Source: Acidobacteriota bacterium (lineage in GTDB: Bacteria > Acidobacteriota > Thermoanaerobaculia > Multivoradales > J023). Taken from it: a DNA stretch of 64,000 nucleotides. The stretch spans positions 1-64,000 of the forward strand of contig JAJCXR010000023.1 of the NCBI GenBank assembly GCA_029263315.1, in the 5' to 3' direction. The notes below the pieces were generated by a model that did no database searches, was not told the DNA's origin, and saw only the letters and a list, made by a program, of their open reading frames with translations. The position numbers and the translations under genes are program-made. Positions 37,937-46,666 of this stretch are shown piece after piece. Numbering within the stretch: position 1 is the stretch's first letter; each line of letters begins with the position of its first letter.

Positions 37937-38109
37937 TCCACCCCATTCCAACCGCAGCAACGCTCGTTGACAATAGTCTGTAGGAAGGCACCACGACGAA
38001 CTGATTGAGTTGCCGTGGCGCCCGATTAGATGAAGCGTGTCACCGATGCTTCAAGGATCGAGCTGCCGGGCCCCTGGCGCTCAGCGAGTGGCAGCCAGCA
38101 GCCCGTCCG

Positions 38110-38346
38110 TCAATTGTTGAAGCACAGCCCGGACGAGCAATGGCACCCCGATGGACAGACGAGGTACCCGCCGCACTGGATGAACACGTTGTTGCAGAAA
38201 TTCCCGTAGGCGACACCCTCCGTGGGCATGAGCTCCACTTCGGTAATGTCTGGCGTGACCGTCGCTTGGAGTGTCGAAAGACCTGTGAGAGCGAACATGA
38301 CAATGGCCAACAGTCCGATCATCAATCGCTTTCTGTTCCTAGACAT
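38110..38346 (-). CDS. Small secreted Cys-rich peptide
   Basis: 78 residues. A strong AAGGAG precedes the ATG; signal peptide KRLMIGLLAIVMFALTGLST. The mature ~48-residue part starts TVTPDITEVELMPTEG and ends with six cysteines spaced FCNN..IQCGGYLVCPSGCHCSSGLC. This looks like a compact disulfide-stabilised peptide. A membrane thioredoxin gene follows on the same strand. No known family is recognised. The Shine-Dalgarno leader resembles that of the other small Cys protein at 29288-29659. Confidence 0.7.
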   Translation of the reverse strand: MSRNRKRLMIGLLAIVMFALTGLSTLQATVTPDITEVELMPTEGVAYGNFCNNVFIQCGGYLVCPSGCHCSSGLCFNN

Positions 38347-39064
38347 GGGATCTCCTTTTGAGAAAGTGGGGCTCGAACCGCGGCCGCAACTTCACAAGCC
38401 ACCGAGCCCCTGGCAAGGTTTCGTGCGGGGCGAAGGTTCCCCAACTCAGCCTGAGGATCAGGGGTTTCTCTGGATGCAACATTTCGTTGCACGTTTCCAG
38501 ATCAAACTACCCATCATTGTCTTCGCACTTCGCATCTCGCACGGTAGGTCGGAGCAACTGTAACAAGGAAAAGAGGGAAGGAGAAGAGCAATAAAACGTT
38601 AGTTGTCAGGCTACCCCATCCTGGTGATCAGCCACCGGCCTGGTGTGATCAGCCGCCAGGAGGATACTGTCAAGTTGCTTGCACCACCGTCCTCGCGGCG
38701 GATTGGCTAAACGGTCTGGAGGGTTTTCCACGTCTGGACGACCCCTAGTGCTCCCAACTCGTTATCTTCCACTCTAGCAACGGCCGAGTCGAGTCTTGCC
38801 AGGAACGAAGGCCCCAGCGCCAAGGTGCCCTCGAAATTCAATGGCCCAAGGCCATCGGATCGAAAAATAGCGAAAGATGGCCTAACCTGGACCCATAGAC
38901 ACGCGTCAATACAATACCTATAAGCCGTTTTATTTCAATTATTTACGGCCCAAAGAAGCGAGCAGAAGCTTTTCGATTCTCAGATCATTTCCGTTATTCT
39001 TCGATTGCGATCTATGCAGATCTATCGATTGCAATTCGACGTTGGGCCAGCTATCATCTTGATT
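38347..39064. other. Intergenic stretch, nothing recognised
   Basis: 718 bp with no supportable gene, repeat or hairpin; base composition drops in the AAGAGGGAAGG and TTATTTCAATTATTT patches. It marks the left edge of the metal-resistance island. Confidence 0.45.
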
Positions 39065-39505
39065 ATGGATGTCCGAAAGCTCTGCGGAGCCCTCACCCTG
39101 CTTCTCTTCGTCACGCCCCTCGGCGCGTCGCTGTGCGGGGATTGTGCTTCGGGTGATTGCATGGTGGCCGGCATGTCCCCAATGCCGGTGCCGAGCGAAT
39201 CGGGAGCTGAAAGCTCGCAGGCTGAGAGTCATTGCACCGAGGCCGAAGAGACCAAGGATGAAGCTGCACCCTGCCACGATGCGCCCATCTCTTCCTCCTC
39301 GGACTGCTGCCTCGTGGCCACGTCGCCCGAGCCGGAGTATGTAGTCGTGCATGCTTCTCCGCTAGCCTCCGAGATCGCACTCGTAGTCGCAGTCGATTCC
39401 GAGCCTCCTGCCGCCACGTACGATCGCTCTGTATCTGAACGACAGCCGCCTCCATGTCAGTCCCCCCGAGCGCTCTACACGCTCCACAGCTCGCTGCTGA
39501 TTTGA
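39065..39505 (+). CDS. Small exported Cys/His-containing protein of the copper island
   Basis: 146 residues from the ATG at 39065. A signal peptide (KLCGALTLLLFVTPLGASLC) is followed by CGDCASGDCMVAGMSPM, SHCTEAEETKDEAAPCHD and SDCCLVA. The spaced Cys, His and Met residues suit binding of a soft metal such as Cu(I). Short proteins of this layout (signal peptide, CxxC, CC near the middle, SLLI-like end) often start copper operons. It is the first gene of the island, followed by DUF3347 and DUF2231 genes. No strong Shine-Dalgarno is visible. Function is inferred from context. Confidence 0.6.
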   Translation: MDVRKLCGALTLLLFVTPLGASLCGDCASGDCMVAGMSPMPVPSESGAESSQAESHCTEAEETKDEAAPCHDAPISSSSDCCLVATSPEPEYVVVHASPLASEIALVVAVDSEPPAATYDRSVSERQPPPCQSPRALYTLHSSLLI

Positions 39506-39903
39506 TCCTTCCTTCGGCGTAGTGTGCTCCGCGCCCATCAGGCGCGAGCTGTCCCCTATTTGCAAGGAAGACCATGTTCTTCAGAAGGCGTGAGCTCGGA
39601 CTGGCCCTTGCCAGATCCTGAGGCTCCCCGCCCTTGCACGCCCTCAGGCACAAGAGCCAACGCGGGCAACTCCAACGTCATGCGCAGTATCGCCGCCTCA
39701 TTGGTCGGCGGTGGACTCATGATGTTCGCGTTCAGCCTCCAGGTTTCTCTTTGACCCGTTTCATCAGGCGAGGCATTGGCTCCAACGAACCGAGCTCTTC
39801 GCTGCGTACGCAAACCAGAACAGAGCAGCGGAGTCGACTCACCAATACGAGCTTCAGCCCTAGTGGCTGCGGCACCCTAGCTCCCGAAAAGGATCGAAAC
39901 ACC
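39506..39903. other. Intergenic stretch with a micro-ORF
   Basis: No gene of length is supported. An AAGGAAGACC followed by ATG opens a 15-codon frame (MFFRRRELGLALARS) that looks like the broken start of a gene. The region otherwise holds unrecognised short frames. Confidence 0.35.
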
Positions 39904-40443
39904 TTGAAGATCATCTTTCACTTCACCCTCCTTTCATTCCTGATGTTTGCTACAGGCGCCGTCGATGCCAAGGCTCCGGCAGACGACTCCACGCCTACGG
40001 CCTTTGACCAGATCCTCGAAAGCTACGAAGCGGTTCGCCTGGCGCTCACCAACGACACCACCGAGGGTGTTTCGAAACATGGCGATGAGATCGAAACCAT
40101 CCTCAAGAGACTTTCCACGGATTGGTCCCCTTCCGCGGCCGGTATCCAGGCTGATATGGCCGAGGATATTCAGGAACTGCTGCCCCAGCTGAGCCAGGCG
40201 GCGGCGGCGCTGGCCAGTGCCACGTCTCTCGACGCTACCCGCGACGCCTTCTACGAGCTGTCGAGGCCGCTCGTTCTCTGGCGCAAGGCGGCGAATCCGT
40301 CTACCTCGGCCGGCGGCTGGCCGATTGTGGCCTACTGCCCCATGGCCAAGCGCTCCTGGCTACAACCAAGGGGCGACGTCAGCAATCCCTACTACGGCCA
40401 ATCGATGCTTCGTTGCGGCGAGATCGTTGAAGGTCGATCATGA
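39904..40443 (+). CDS. DUF3347 copper-linked periplasmic protein
   Basis: 179 residues from a TTG at 39904 (AAAGGA upstream), which opens into a signal peptide (KIIFHFTLLSFLMFATGAVDA). The DUF3347 signature is clear: ILESYEAVRLALTNDTTEGV at the N-terminus and AYCPMAKRSWLQPRG...NPYYGQSMLRCGEI at the C-terminus. The Cys, Met and Trp of that closing motif occur in CusB-linked and BLH-type copper-binding members. It is likely a periplasmic metal chaperone feeding the efflux or oxidase systems. An ATG-initiated longer form reaches upstream to 39634 but lacks a signal peptide at its start. Confidence 0.8.
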   Translation: MKIIFHFTLLSFLMFATGAVDAKAPADDSTPTAFDQILESYEAVRLALTNDTTEGVSKHGDEIETILKRLSTDWSPSAAGIQADMAEDIQELLPQLSQAAAALASATSLDATRDAFYELSRPLVLWRKAANPSTSAGGWPIVAYCPMAKRSWLQPRGDVSNPYYGQSMLRCGEIVEGRS

Positions 40444-40462
40444 ACGCGAAAGGGAGTAGGTG

Positions 40463-41560
40463 ATGATCCAAAGCCTGATCGATGCGACCGCATTGCCAAA
40501 CCTGCATCCGGCGGTGGTGCATTTCCCGATCGTGTGCATGCCGCTGGCCCTAGCCTTCGACGCCGCTGGGTTAGCGCTTCGGCGGCAGCATTGGCTGGCC
40601 CCCGCGGCGACCACGCTCTACGTTGTCGGCGCGCTCACCGCAGGACTCGCCGTCTGGGCCGGCCAGCGAGCAGCGGACAGCTTGGTCGGTGTCCCCGCCG
40701 CCGCACAGCCGAGGATCGGCGAGCATAGTGACTGGGCTCACTACACTCTCTACGCATGGATTGCCCTGGCCGCCGTGCGGCTCTTGGTGCATCTATGGCC
40801 CAGGCTTAAAGACCGCCGAGGCCCGCGCCTAGTGATTCTAGGCCTCGGCCTGGCCGTGCTCGGCGTGCTAGGCAAGACTGCGGATCTGGGCGGAGCCCTG
40901 GTCTATCGATTTGGCCTGGGGGTCAACTTGTCCACTGTAACGCCAGAGGCACTTACGGACAGCATCGAGGCGCCGATGGCAGAGGAGCCCTCCAGCACGC
41001 ACATGGATCGGCTCACGGAAAGAGCCGACGGCGCTCTCGTCTGGCAACCTGCAGCTGACGATCGAGAGGCCCTCGGCACCGTGCTGCATCCGGCCCGAGG
41101 TTCTGACATCGGTGCGGTCCAGGCTCTGGAGCCCGAAGGCGATGGTCTGCGCCTCGCCATCGACAAGCCCACGACCTTGCTGCTCCCAGGTACATTCGGC
41201 GACGTGCACATCGAAGCCGAGATCGAGCTCCTGAGCTTCCAGGGTTCGGTAGGCCTTGTTCATCACTATGTGGATGAGGACGATCGAGGAACCTTCTCAA
41301 TCTCCCACGAGGGCGAGGCCCTGCTCGACGATGTCCGCAACGGAGATCAAAAAGTACTTGATCGGAAGGAGACCGGAGCGCCCAACGGCGTGCTCACAAT
41401 TGCTGTCTCCGCCGCTGGAAAACACCTCAAGGGACTCGTCGACTCCGAGACGGTAACCCACGGTCACATCGCGCCGGGACCGGAAGGAGCCTGCGGTCTT
41501 CGCCTGAATGGCCACGGCACCTTGCGGCTTCTCCGCATGGAGGTCCAACCTCTGCAATAG
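40463..41560 (+). CDS. DUF2231 membrane protein with C-terminal jelly-roll domain
   Basis: 365 residues; ATG at 40463 after GGGAG (a GTG lies one codon earlier). The N-terminal half has four membrane helices and the DUF2231 start LPNLHPAVVHFPIVCMPLAL, whose conserved His may bind metal or haem. The C-terminal half (about 190-365) is soluble and rich in beta strands (THMDRL..GALVWQPAADD; GDVHIEAEIELLSFQGSVGL), like a concanavalin-type jelly roll. The fusion is uncommon. It lies 20 bp after the DUF3347 gene and likely shares its operon; function unknown. Confidence 0.8.
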   Translation: MIQSLIDATALPNLHPAVVHFPIVCMPLALAFDAAGLALRRQHWLAPAATTLYVVGALTAGLAVWAGQRAADSLVGVPAAAQPRIGEHSDWAHYTLYAWIALAAVRLLVHLWPRLKDRRGPRLVILGLGLAVLGVLGKTADLGGALVYRFGLGVNLSTVTPEALTDSIEAPMAEEPSSTHMDRLTERADGALVWQPAADDREALGTVLHPARGSDIGAVQALEPEGDGLRLAIDKPTTLLLPGTFGDVHIEAEIELLSFQGSVGLVHHYVDEDDRGTFSISHEGEALLDDVRNGDQKVLDRKETGAPNGVLTIAVSAAGKHLKGLVDSETVTHGHIAPGPEGACGLRLNGHGTLRLLRMEVQPLQ

Positions 41561-41627
41561 TTTCATGGCACAATTCACGACACACAGACTGATAGATCGT
41601 AAATCCTCAACACTAGGATCCCCAGCT

Positions 41628-42080
41628 ATGCGAAAACGTTGCCTTTTCTTCATGATTTTTTCCTGCACGGTATTCGCCGCCGCAAACGCCCAGACGGCAG
41701 AGCCGGCGCCGGTCGAGGTGGCACGAAGCTACTTCGAGGCGATGGATCGCAAGAACCTCGCGGCAGCCGAGGCTCTCTTCGCCTCGTCTTCATCGATCTT
41801 CGAGACCGGCGGCAATGAAGGCGATTGGACTCACTATCGCGATCACCATATCGGCGCTGAGCTCGATGCTATTGAGCACTTCGAGACAACTTTGGGCGAG
41901 CCGGAATCGGAATCCAGCGCCGACGGCACGATGGCCTTTGTGGCCTGGCCTATCGAGTACCAAATTTCACTCAAGGATGGTCGCGAGATCAACAGCCGCG
42001 CCACGGTGACATTCGTCCTCGTCGACGTAGGCGAGGGATTCCGCATCCGTCACCTCCACTGGTCTTCGAGAAGACAATGA
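41628..42080 (+). CDS. Exported SnoaL/NTF2-like protein
   Basis: 150 residues from the ATG at 41628. A signal peptide (CLFFMIFSCTVFAAANAQ) is followed by an NTF2-like alpha+beta cone: EVARSYFEAMDRKNLAAAEA, then LFASSSSIFETGG, and RATVTFVLVDVGEGFRIRHL at the end. Such folds bind small ligands or catalyse simple reactions; no active site can be named. Its 3' end overlaps the start region of the multicopper oxidase gene (ATGA), so the two are translationally linked. Confidence 0.78.
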   Translation: MRKRCLFFMIFSCTVFAAANAQTAEPAPVEVARSYFEAMDRKNLAAAEALFASSSSIFETGGNEGDWTHYRDHHIGAELDAIEHFETTLGEPESESSADGTMAFVAWPIEYQISLKDGREINSRATVTFVLVDVGEGFRIRHLHWSSRRQ

Positions 42081-42094
42081 GAAGGAAAAACCCC

Positions 42095-44503
42095 ATGACA
42101 ATGTTCATTAGACACGCAATGCGAAGTCACGCCATGCTCTGGTTTGTCTTTCTGTTTCTCGGCCTGAGATCTCAGACGTTCGCCGCCGCGGTCCACGAAT
42201 ACGAGCTGACAATCGCCCGAGACAACGTCGACTTCACCGGCCAGGCCATTCCGGCGATGACCATCAACGGCGGTATCCCCGGGCCGACACTGCGTTTCAT
42301 CGAAGGTGAGGTCGCCCGCGTCCATGTTCACAACGCGATGGACGTTGCGACATCGATCCATTGGCATGGCCTCCTGGTCCCACCTGATATGGACGGCGTG
42401 CCGAACTTGACCTTCCCTCCGATCGCTCCCGGCAGCACCTTCACCTACGAGTTCCCTCTGCGTCAGAGCGGCACTTATTGGTACCACTCCCATACCGGGC
42501 TGCAAGAGCAGCGGGGGGTCTATGGGTCGATCGTGATCACTCCACGAGACGGCGAGGTCGACGCCTCGGATCGGGATCATGTCGTGCTGCTGTCCGATTG
42601 GACCGATACAGAGCCCAATCAAGTGATGCGCACCCTGCGCAGGGGTAGCGAGTGGTTCGCCTTGCAACGCGGCACCGGCCAGAGCATTCTGGGCGCGGCT
42701 CGCGCCGGAAAGCTCGGGTCCTACTTTTCCCGCGAGCTGCAACGCATGCCGGCCATGGACATCGCCGATGTCGCCTACGATCGTTTCCTGGCCAATGGAC
42801 AGCCGGAGTCGAGCTTGCGGGCTGAGGCCGGAGAAACCATTCGACTGCGATTGATCAACGGCTCAGCCACGACCTTCTTCCATGTCGAGCTCGCGGGTAG
42901 CCCGATGACGGTCCTCAGTGCCGACGGTATGGATGTCGAACCGTTTGAGATCGACCGCTTGCTCATCGGCGTCGCCGAAACCTATGACGTGCTGGTCCGA
43001 ATTCCGGACAGCGATGCCCATGAGCTACGGGCTACCGCACATGACGCCTCAGGCTACGCCAGCGTATGGCTCGGCGATGGGAAGAAACGGTTCGCGCCGA
43101 CCGTGCCTTATCCTAACCTCTATGAGGGAATGGGCGGCCTCAGTGCCAAGCGAGTTTTTGCCCTGACGCCTGCTGGCAGCATGGGAATGCCGGGACGCGA
43201 AGTCGAAGCGGGCAAGTTCGATGCTCCCGGCATGAACATGGCTGGCATGAACATGGCTGGCATGAACATGGAAGGCCACGAAGAAATGGACCACGGCGGT
43301 ACGGGCCCTGAGTCGATGCCTCCAGAGACCAAAGAACGCCAAGGCATGGACCACGGCGGCATGGACCACGGGTCGATGCCTCCGGAGACTAGAGAGCACG
43401 GTGGCATGGACCACGGCAGCTCCGGCGTTGAAGCTTCGAAGACAAGTCATGGTGGCAAGGGCTACGGTAGGTCCTTCGGTTGGCTGGCGACCGATCTGGC
43501 CTCCCGCGAAGGGTCGGTCACCGACGGCATGGACCCGGCGCGCCCCTGGGCGCCTTACAAACGGCTACGCGCCAAGAAATCAACGGCCTTGGATCCTGAA
43601 AAGCCAGTGCGAGAGGTTCGCTTGACCCTCGACGGGGACATGGAACGCTATGTCTGGTTCTTGAACGGCAAAGCACTTTCTGAAAGTGACGACATCGAGA
43701 TCAAGAAGGGGGAGATTGTTCGTTTCATCATGATCAACCGAACCATGATGCATCATCCAATGCACCTGCACGGTCATTTCTTCCGGGTGCTGAACGGCCA
43801 AGGAGATTTCGCACCCCTCAAGCACACCGTCGATGTCGAGCCGATGTCGACAACCGTCATCGAATTCGACGCCAATGAGGTCGGTGATTGGTTCTTTCAC
43901 TGCCACTTGCTTTACCACATGAAGGGCGGTATGGCGCGGGTGGTCTCCTACCAAGGTTTCGTCCCGAAGCCGAGTGTGCTGGCTGTGCAGCCCACTCTGT
44001 ACGACGAGCATTGGTATGCCTTGGGCACGGCCGATCTGATGAGCCATATGAGCCTGGGCTCGGTGATGGTAGCCAACAGCCGCAACATTCTGACGGCCGA
44101 GTGGGAAATCGGTTGGCAAGATGTAGAAGACCTCGAAACGGAGGTGATTCTCACCTGGGATCGTTACGTCAACCGTTTCTTCACCTACTTTGTCGGCCTC
44201 GACGTCAGTGGTACCGGCGACAAGATCGATGATCCCCGGGGCATCCTCGGGTTGCGCTATTTACTGCCATTTAGACTCGAGAGCAGACTGTGGCTAGATA
44301 GCGAAGGCGAGGCCCGGATCGCCCTCGATCGAACCTTCCACCTCACGCCGCGCTTCGCACTCATGTTGGAAGCCGAATACGATACATTCAAGGTGTGGGA
44401 GGGTCAAGCTCGAGCGTCCTATATGCTCAATCAGCGGATCGATCTCTTGGCGCATTGGCATTCAGAGTACGGGATAGGCGCGGGCTTGGCCGTGCGGTTC
44501 TGA
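42095..44503 (+). CDS. Multicopper oxidase fused to a CopB-like outer-membrane barrel domain
   Basis: 802 residues. The ATG at 42095 follows AGAAGGA; an ATGA overlap start at 42077 is the alternative. Signal peptide FVFLFLGLRSQTFA. The cupredoxin domains carry all four copper motifs: IHWHG (88-92), YWYHSHTG (128-135), HHPMHLHGHFF (553-563) and WFFHCHLLYHMKGG (599-612). A Met/His-rich stretch (374-446; GMNMAGMNMAGMNMEGHEEM and GMDHGG repeats) should bind Cu(I), as in CopA/PcoA. From about 635 to 802 follows a beta-rich domain (MSHMSLGSVMVANSRNIL, WDRYVNRFFTYFVGL, ending GAGLAVRF) like the CopB/PcoB outer-membrane barrel. CopA and CopB are normally separate proteins. Confidence 0.9.
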   Translation: MTMFIRHAMRSHAMLWFVFLFLGLRSQTFAAAVHEYELTIARDNVDFTGQAIPAMTINGGIPGPTLRFIEGEVARVHVHNAMDVATSIHWHGLLVPPDMDGVPNLTFPPIAPGSTFTYEFPLRQSGTYWYHSHTGLQEQRGVYGSIVITPRDGEVDASDRDHVVLLSDWTDTEPNQVMRTLRRGSEWFALQRGTGQSILGAARAGKLGSYFSRELQRMPAMDIADVAYDRFLANGQPESSLRAEAGETIRLRLINGSATTFFHVELAGSPMTVLSADGMDVEPFEIDRLLIGVAETYDVLVRIPDSDAHELRATAHDASGYASVWLGDGKKRFAPTVPYPNLYEGMGGLSAKRVFALTPAGSMGMPGREVEAGKFDAPGMNMAGMNMAGMNMEGHEEMDHGGTGPESMPPETKERQGMDHGGMDHGSMPPETREHGGMDHGSSGVEASKTSHGGKGYGRSFGWLATDLASREGSVTDGMDPARPWAPYKRLRAKKSTALDPEKPVREVRLTLDGDMERYVWFLNGKALSESDDIEIKKGEIVRFIMINRTMMHHPMHLHGHFFRVLNGQGDFAPLKHTVDVEPMSTTVIEFDANEVGDWFFHCHLLYHMKGGMARVVSYQGFVPKPSVLAVQPTLYDEHWYALGTADLMSHMSLGSVMVANSRNILTAEWEIGWQDVEDLETEVILTWDRYVNRFFTYFVGLDVSGTGDKIDDPRGILGLRYLLPFRLESRLWLDSEGEARIALDRTFHLTPRFALMLEAEYDTFKVWEGQARASYMLNQRIDLLAHWHSEYGIGAGLAVRF

Positions 44504-44538
44504 GGCCGTGGAATTGCCGGAATCTCGGGAGACGAATC

Positions 44539-44886
44539 ATGAGTGAACACTACGAATCCGGCAGCCTGAGCCTGACGGGCGCAGTTCCCATGGGTACCGG
44601 CGTCATGATCGGCGCCGGCATTTTCGCACTCACCGGACAGGTGGCCGAGTTGGTCGGTCCCTTTTTCCCGCTCGCATTCCTGGCCGCGGCGGTGGCCAGC
44701 GGCTTCAGCGCTTATAGCTACATCATGATGTCGAGGGCCTACCCTTCGGCCGGCGGCATCCTGGTGATCTTCGCGGTGGAAAGGATCTTTCTCAGCCACC
44801 ATGAGTATTCCGAGGGTGTAGATCCCAACTATTCCAACCCTCGCGAACATGACGGTTGGCGCACATGCGTCGATATGAACCATTGA
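44539..44886 (+). pseudogene. Truncated APC-family permease (first ~76 residues)
   Basis: The frame starts with ATG after GGGAG and matches the N-terminus of the intact permease at 53572-54891 (SLSLTGAVPMGTGVMIGAGI versus SLSLLGTIAMGTGVMIGAGI) as far as YPSAGGI. It then continues about 40 codons in unrelated sequence. Only two membrane helices remain, so it cannot transport. Divergence from the intact gene shows it is a separate homologue and not a recent copy. Confidence 0.7.
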
Positions 44887-44890
44887 CACC

Positions 44891-46666
44891 ATGATTTCTC
44901 CGCGATCGCAACCCACCGCTGCCTCAGAACCCAGCGTTGCCTCAGCGGTCGACTCTGCTCAGCCTGGGTCCTCCACAGTGCCTCAACTGCCGGACCGACA
45001 GGCTCAGCTCCGGCAGCTTGCACGCTGGTTGGTCCAGATGCGCTGGGCCGCTGCCGCTGCTGTGTTGACCCTGTCTGTGATTGGCGTCCCCTTGATGAAG
45101 CTCCTGCCGTTATCGAGCCTTCCGTGGCTCCTCGGCTGGTGGCTGGTGCTCTTGGTCTCCAACATCGGTTTTCAACGCTTGATCGAGCGTCCAGGGAATC
45201 CGGAGTCAAGGGTGATGGTTCTACTCGTGATCGACCTGGTGATCATCACCGGTTTCCTGAATGCCTCCGGAGGGCTCGAGAACCCGCTCTATCTGTCCTA
45301 CGTCTTCCCGGTTGTTGTCGCGGCAATCCTGCTCTCCCGTCCGGCCGCATTCGCCGTCGCGGTGATCGCTTGTTTGCTGTTCTGCGTGCTGATGGTCGGT
45401 GAGGCGATCCACTTCCTGCCCCATGTCACATTCGGACTCTTTCCACATCCGGATGAGATTTTCGGGACCTCGCACCATGCGTCCCACGATGGCCGGTTTA
45501 TCGCTGGCAAGAGCCTCTCGCTCGTCGTGCTGGTACTCATCACCTACTACCTCACCTCTCTGCTGCGCGATCGCTTGCGCGACAGCGAGGAGGTGATCTC
45601 GAACGTAGCGCGAGAAGCGATTCTCGAGCACGAACGTCTCGAAGGCGTGGTGCAGGCTGCGGGGGTCGGCATGATGGTCGTAGATCCGACGATGACGGTC
45701 CAGTGGTTCAGCCGCCGCGTCGGACAGTGGCTGGGATGGCGCCCGGAGGTGCGTGGAAGTGTCTGCCCTCTGTATCAGGCTGAGCAGGGATGCCGGACCT
45801 GCGTCGCCGCAGGCGCCTTGCGCGAAGGGCGAGCTATCGAGGTCGAGCGACGGGTGGAAGGTGAGAACGGCTCGATGCGTTTCCTGCGGCACGCCGCGGA
45901 GCCGCTCAAAGACAGCGACGGCCAGGTGATCCAGGTGGTGGAGTTGGTGGAAGATGTCACGCGGCGCAAGGCACTCGAGGCAGAGGCCCTGCATGCCGGA
46001 AAGCTCACTGTCTTGGGCCAGCTGGCCGCCGGTCTCGCCCACGAGATCGGCAACCCGTTGGCCTCGTTGGCCACACGCTTGCAACGACTCGAGCGCGAGC
46101 GCGAGCCAGGGTTCCTCGACGAAAGCCTCGAGCTGCTGAAGAACCACATCGAGCGCATCAAGCGCACCGTACGCAATGTCTCACTCTTCTCGCGCAACCG
46201 ACCTGCTGAATGGGCTACCTTCACGGCGGAGGAGCTGGTCGAGGAGGCGCTCGAGTTGATCCGGCTGGATCGGCGGGCACGTGGTGTCGCCTTCGAACGC
46301 GGCGAATCTGGGCCCTGCCCTCCAATCCGCGGGGTTCGCGACCAGTTGGTGCAGATTCTGGTCAACCTCCTGCTCAACGCGCTCGAGTCCATGCCCGACG
46401 GCGGCACCGTCCACATCGCCACGCTGGCCACCGAGGCGGCGGTCGAGATCACAGTCAGCGATACGGGGAAAGGTCTCGGGCCCGACGTCAGGCGCCGGAT
46501 CTTCGAGCCCTTCTTCACCACCAAGCAACAGGGAGTCGGTCTCGGCCTCGCCATCTCGAAAAGCCTGGCCGAGGCCCACGGTGGCGACCTCCGCGTAAGA
46601 TCTGTAGCGGGAGAGGGTTCGTCCTTCACCGTATCGCTCCCCAAACACATCCAGGAGCTGGCGTGA
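44891..46666 (+). CDS. Membrane sensor histidine kinase of the island
   Basis: 591 residues. About six N-terminal membrane helices (RWAAAAAVLTLSVIGVP to LVVLVLITYYLTSLL) are followed by a PAS-like domain (EGVVQAAGVGMMVVDPTMTV) containing a Cys cluster, CPLYQAEQGCRTC, that might sense metal or redox state. The kinase core has the H-box GLAHEIGNPLASL (His384), N-box LVNLLLNALES, G1 VSDTGKGLGPDV and G2 GVGLGLAISKSLAEAHGG. The NtrB-like H-box fits a sigma-54 regulator partner. Its stop overlaps the GTG of the response regulator, so the pair is co-translated. Signal is inferred to be copper or silver. Confidence 0.92.
   Translation: MISPRSQPTAASEPSVASAVDSAQPGSSTVPQLPDRQAQLRQLARWLVQMRWAAAAAVLTLSVIGVPLMKLLPLSSLPWLLGWWLVLLVSNIGFQRLIERPGNPESRVMVLLVIDLVIITGFLNASGGLENPLYLSYVFPVVVAAILLSRPAAFAVAVIACLLFCVLMVGEAIHFLPHVTFGLFPHPDEIFGTSHHASHDGRFIAGKSLSLVVLVLITYYLTSLLRDRLRDSEEVISNVAREAILEHERLEGVVQAAGVGMMVVDPTMTVQWFSRRVGQWLGWRPEVRGSVCPLYQAEQGCRTCVAAGALREGRAIEVERRVEGENGSMRFLRHAAEPLKDSDGQVIQVVELVEDVTRRKALEAEALHAGKLTVLGQLAAGLAHEIGNPLASLATRLQRLEREREPGFLDESLELLKNHIERIKRTVRNVSLFSRNRPAEWATFTAEELVEEALELIRLDRRARGVAFERGESGPCPPIRGVRDQLVQILVNLLLNALESMPDGGTVHIATLATEAAVEITVSDTGKGLGPDVRRRIFEPFFTTKQQGVGLGLAISKSLAEAHGGDLRVRSVAGEGSSFTVSLPKHIQELA

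Noticed and set aside
46210..46662. Upstream extension of the response regulator
   Set aside because: It lies inside the kinase gene in another frame; the GTG at 46663 with AGGAG and the normal receiver N-terminus is the true start.
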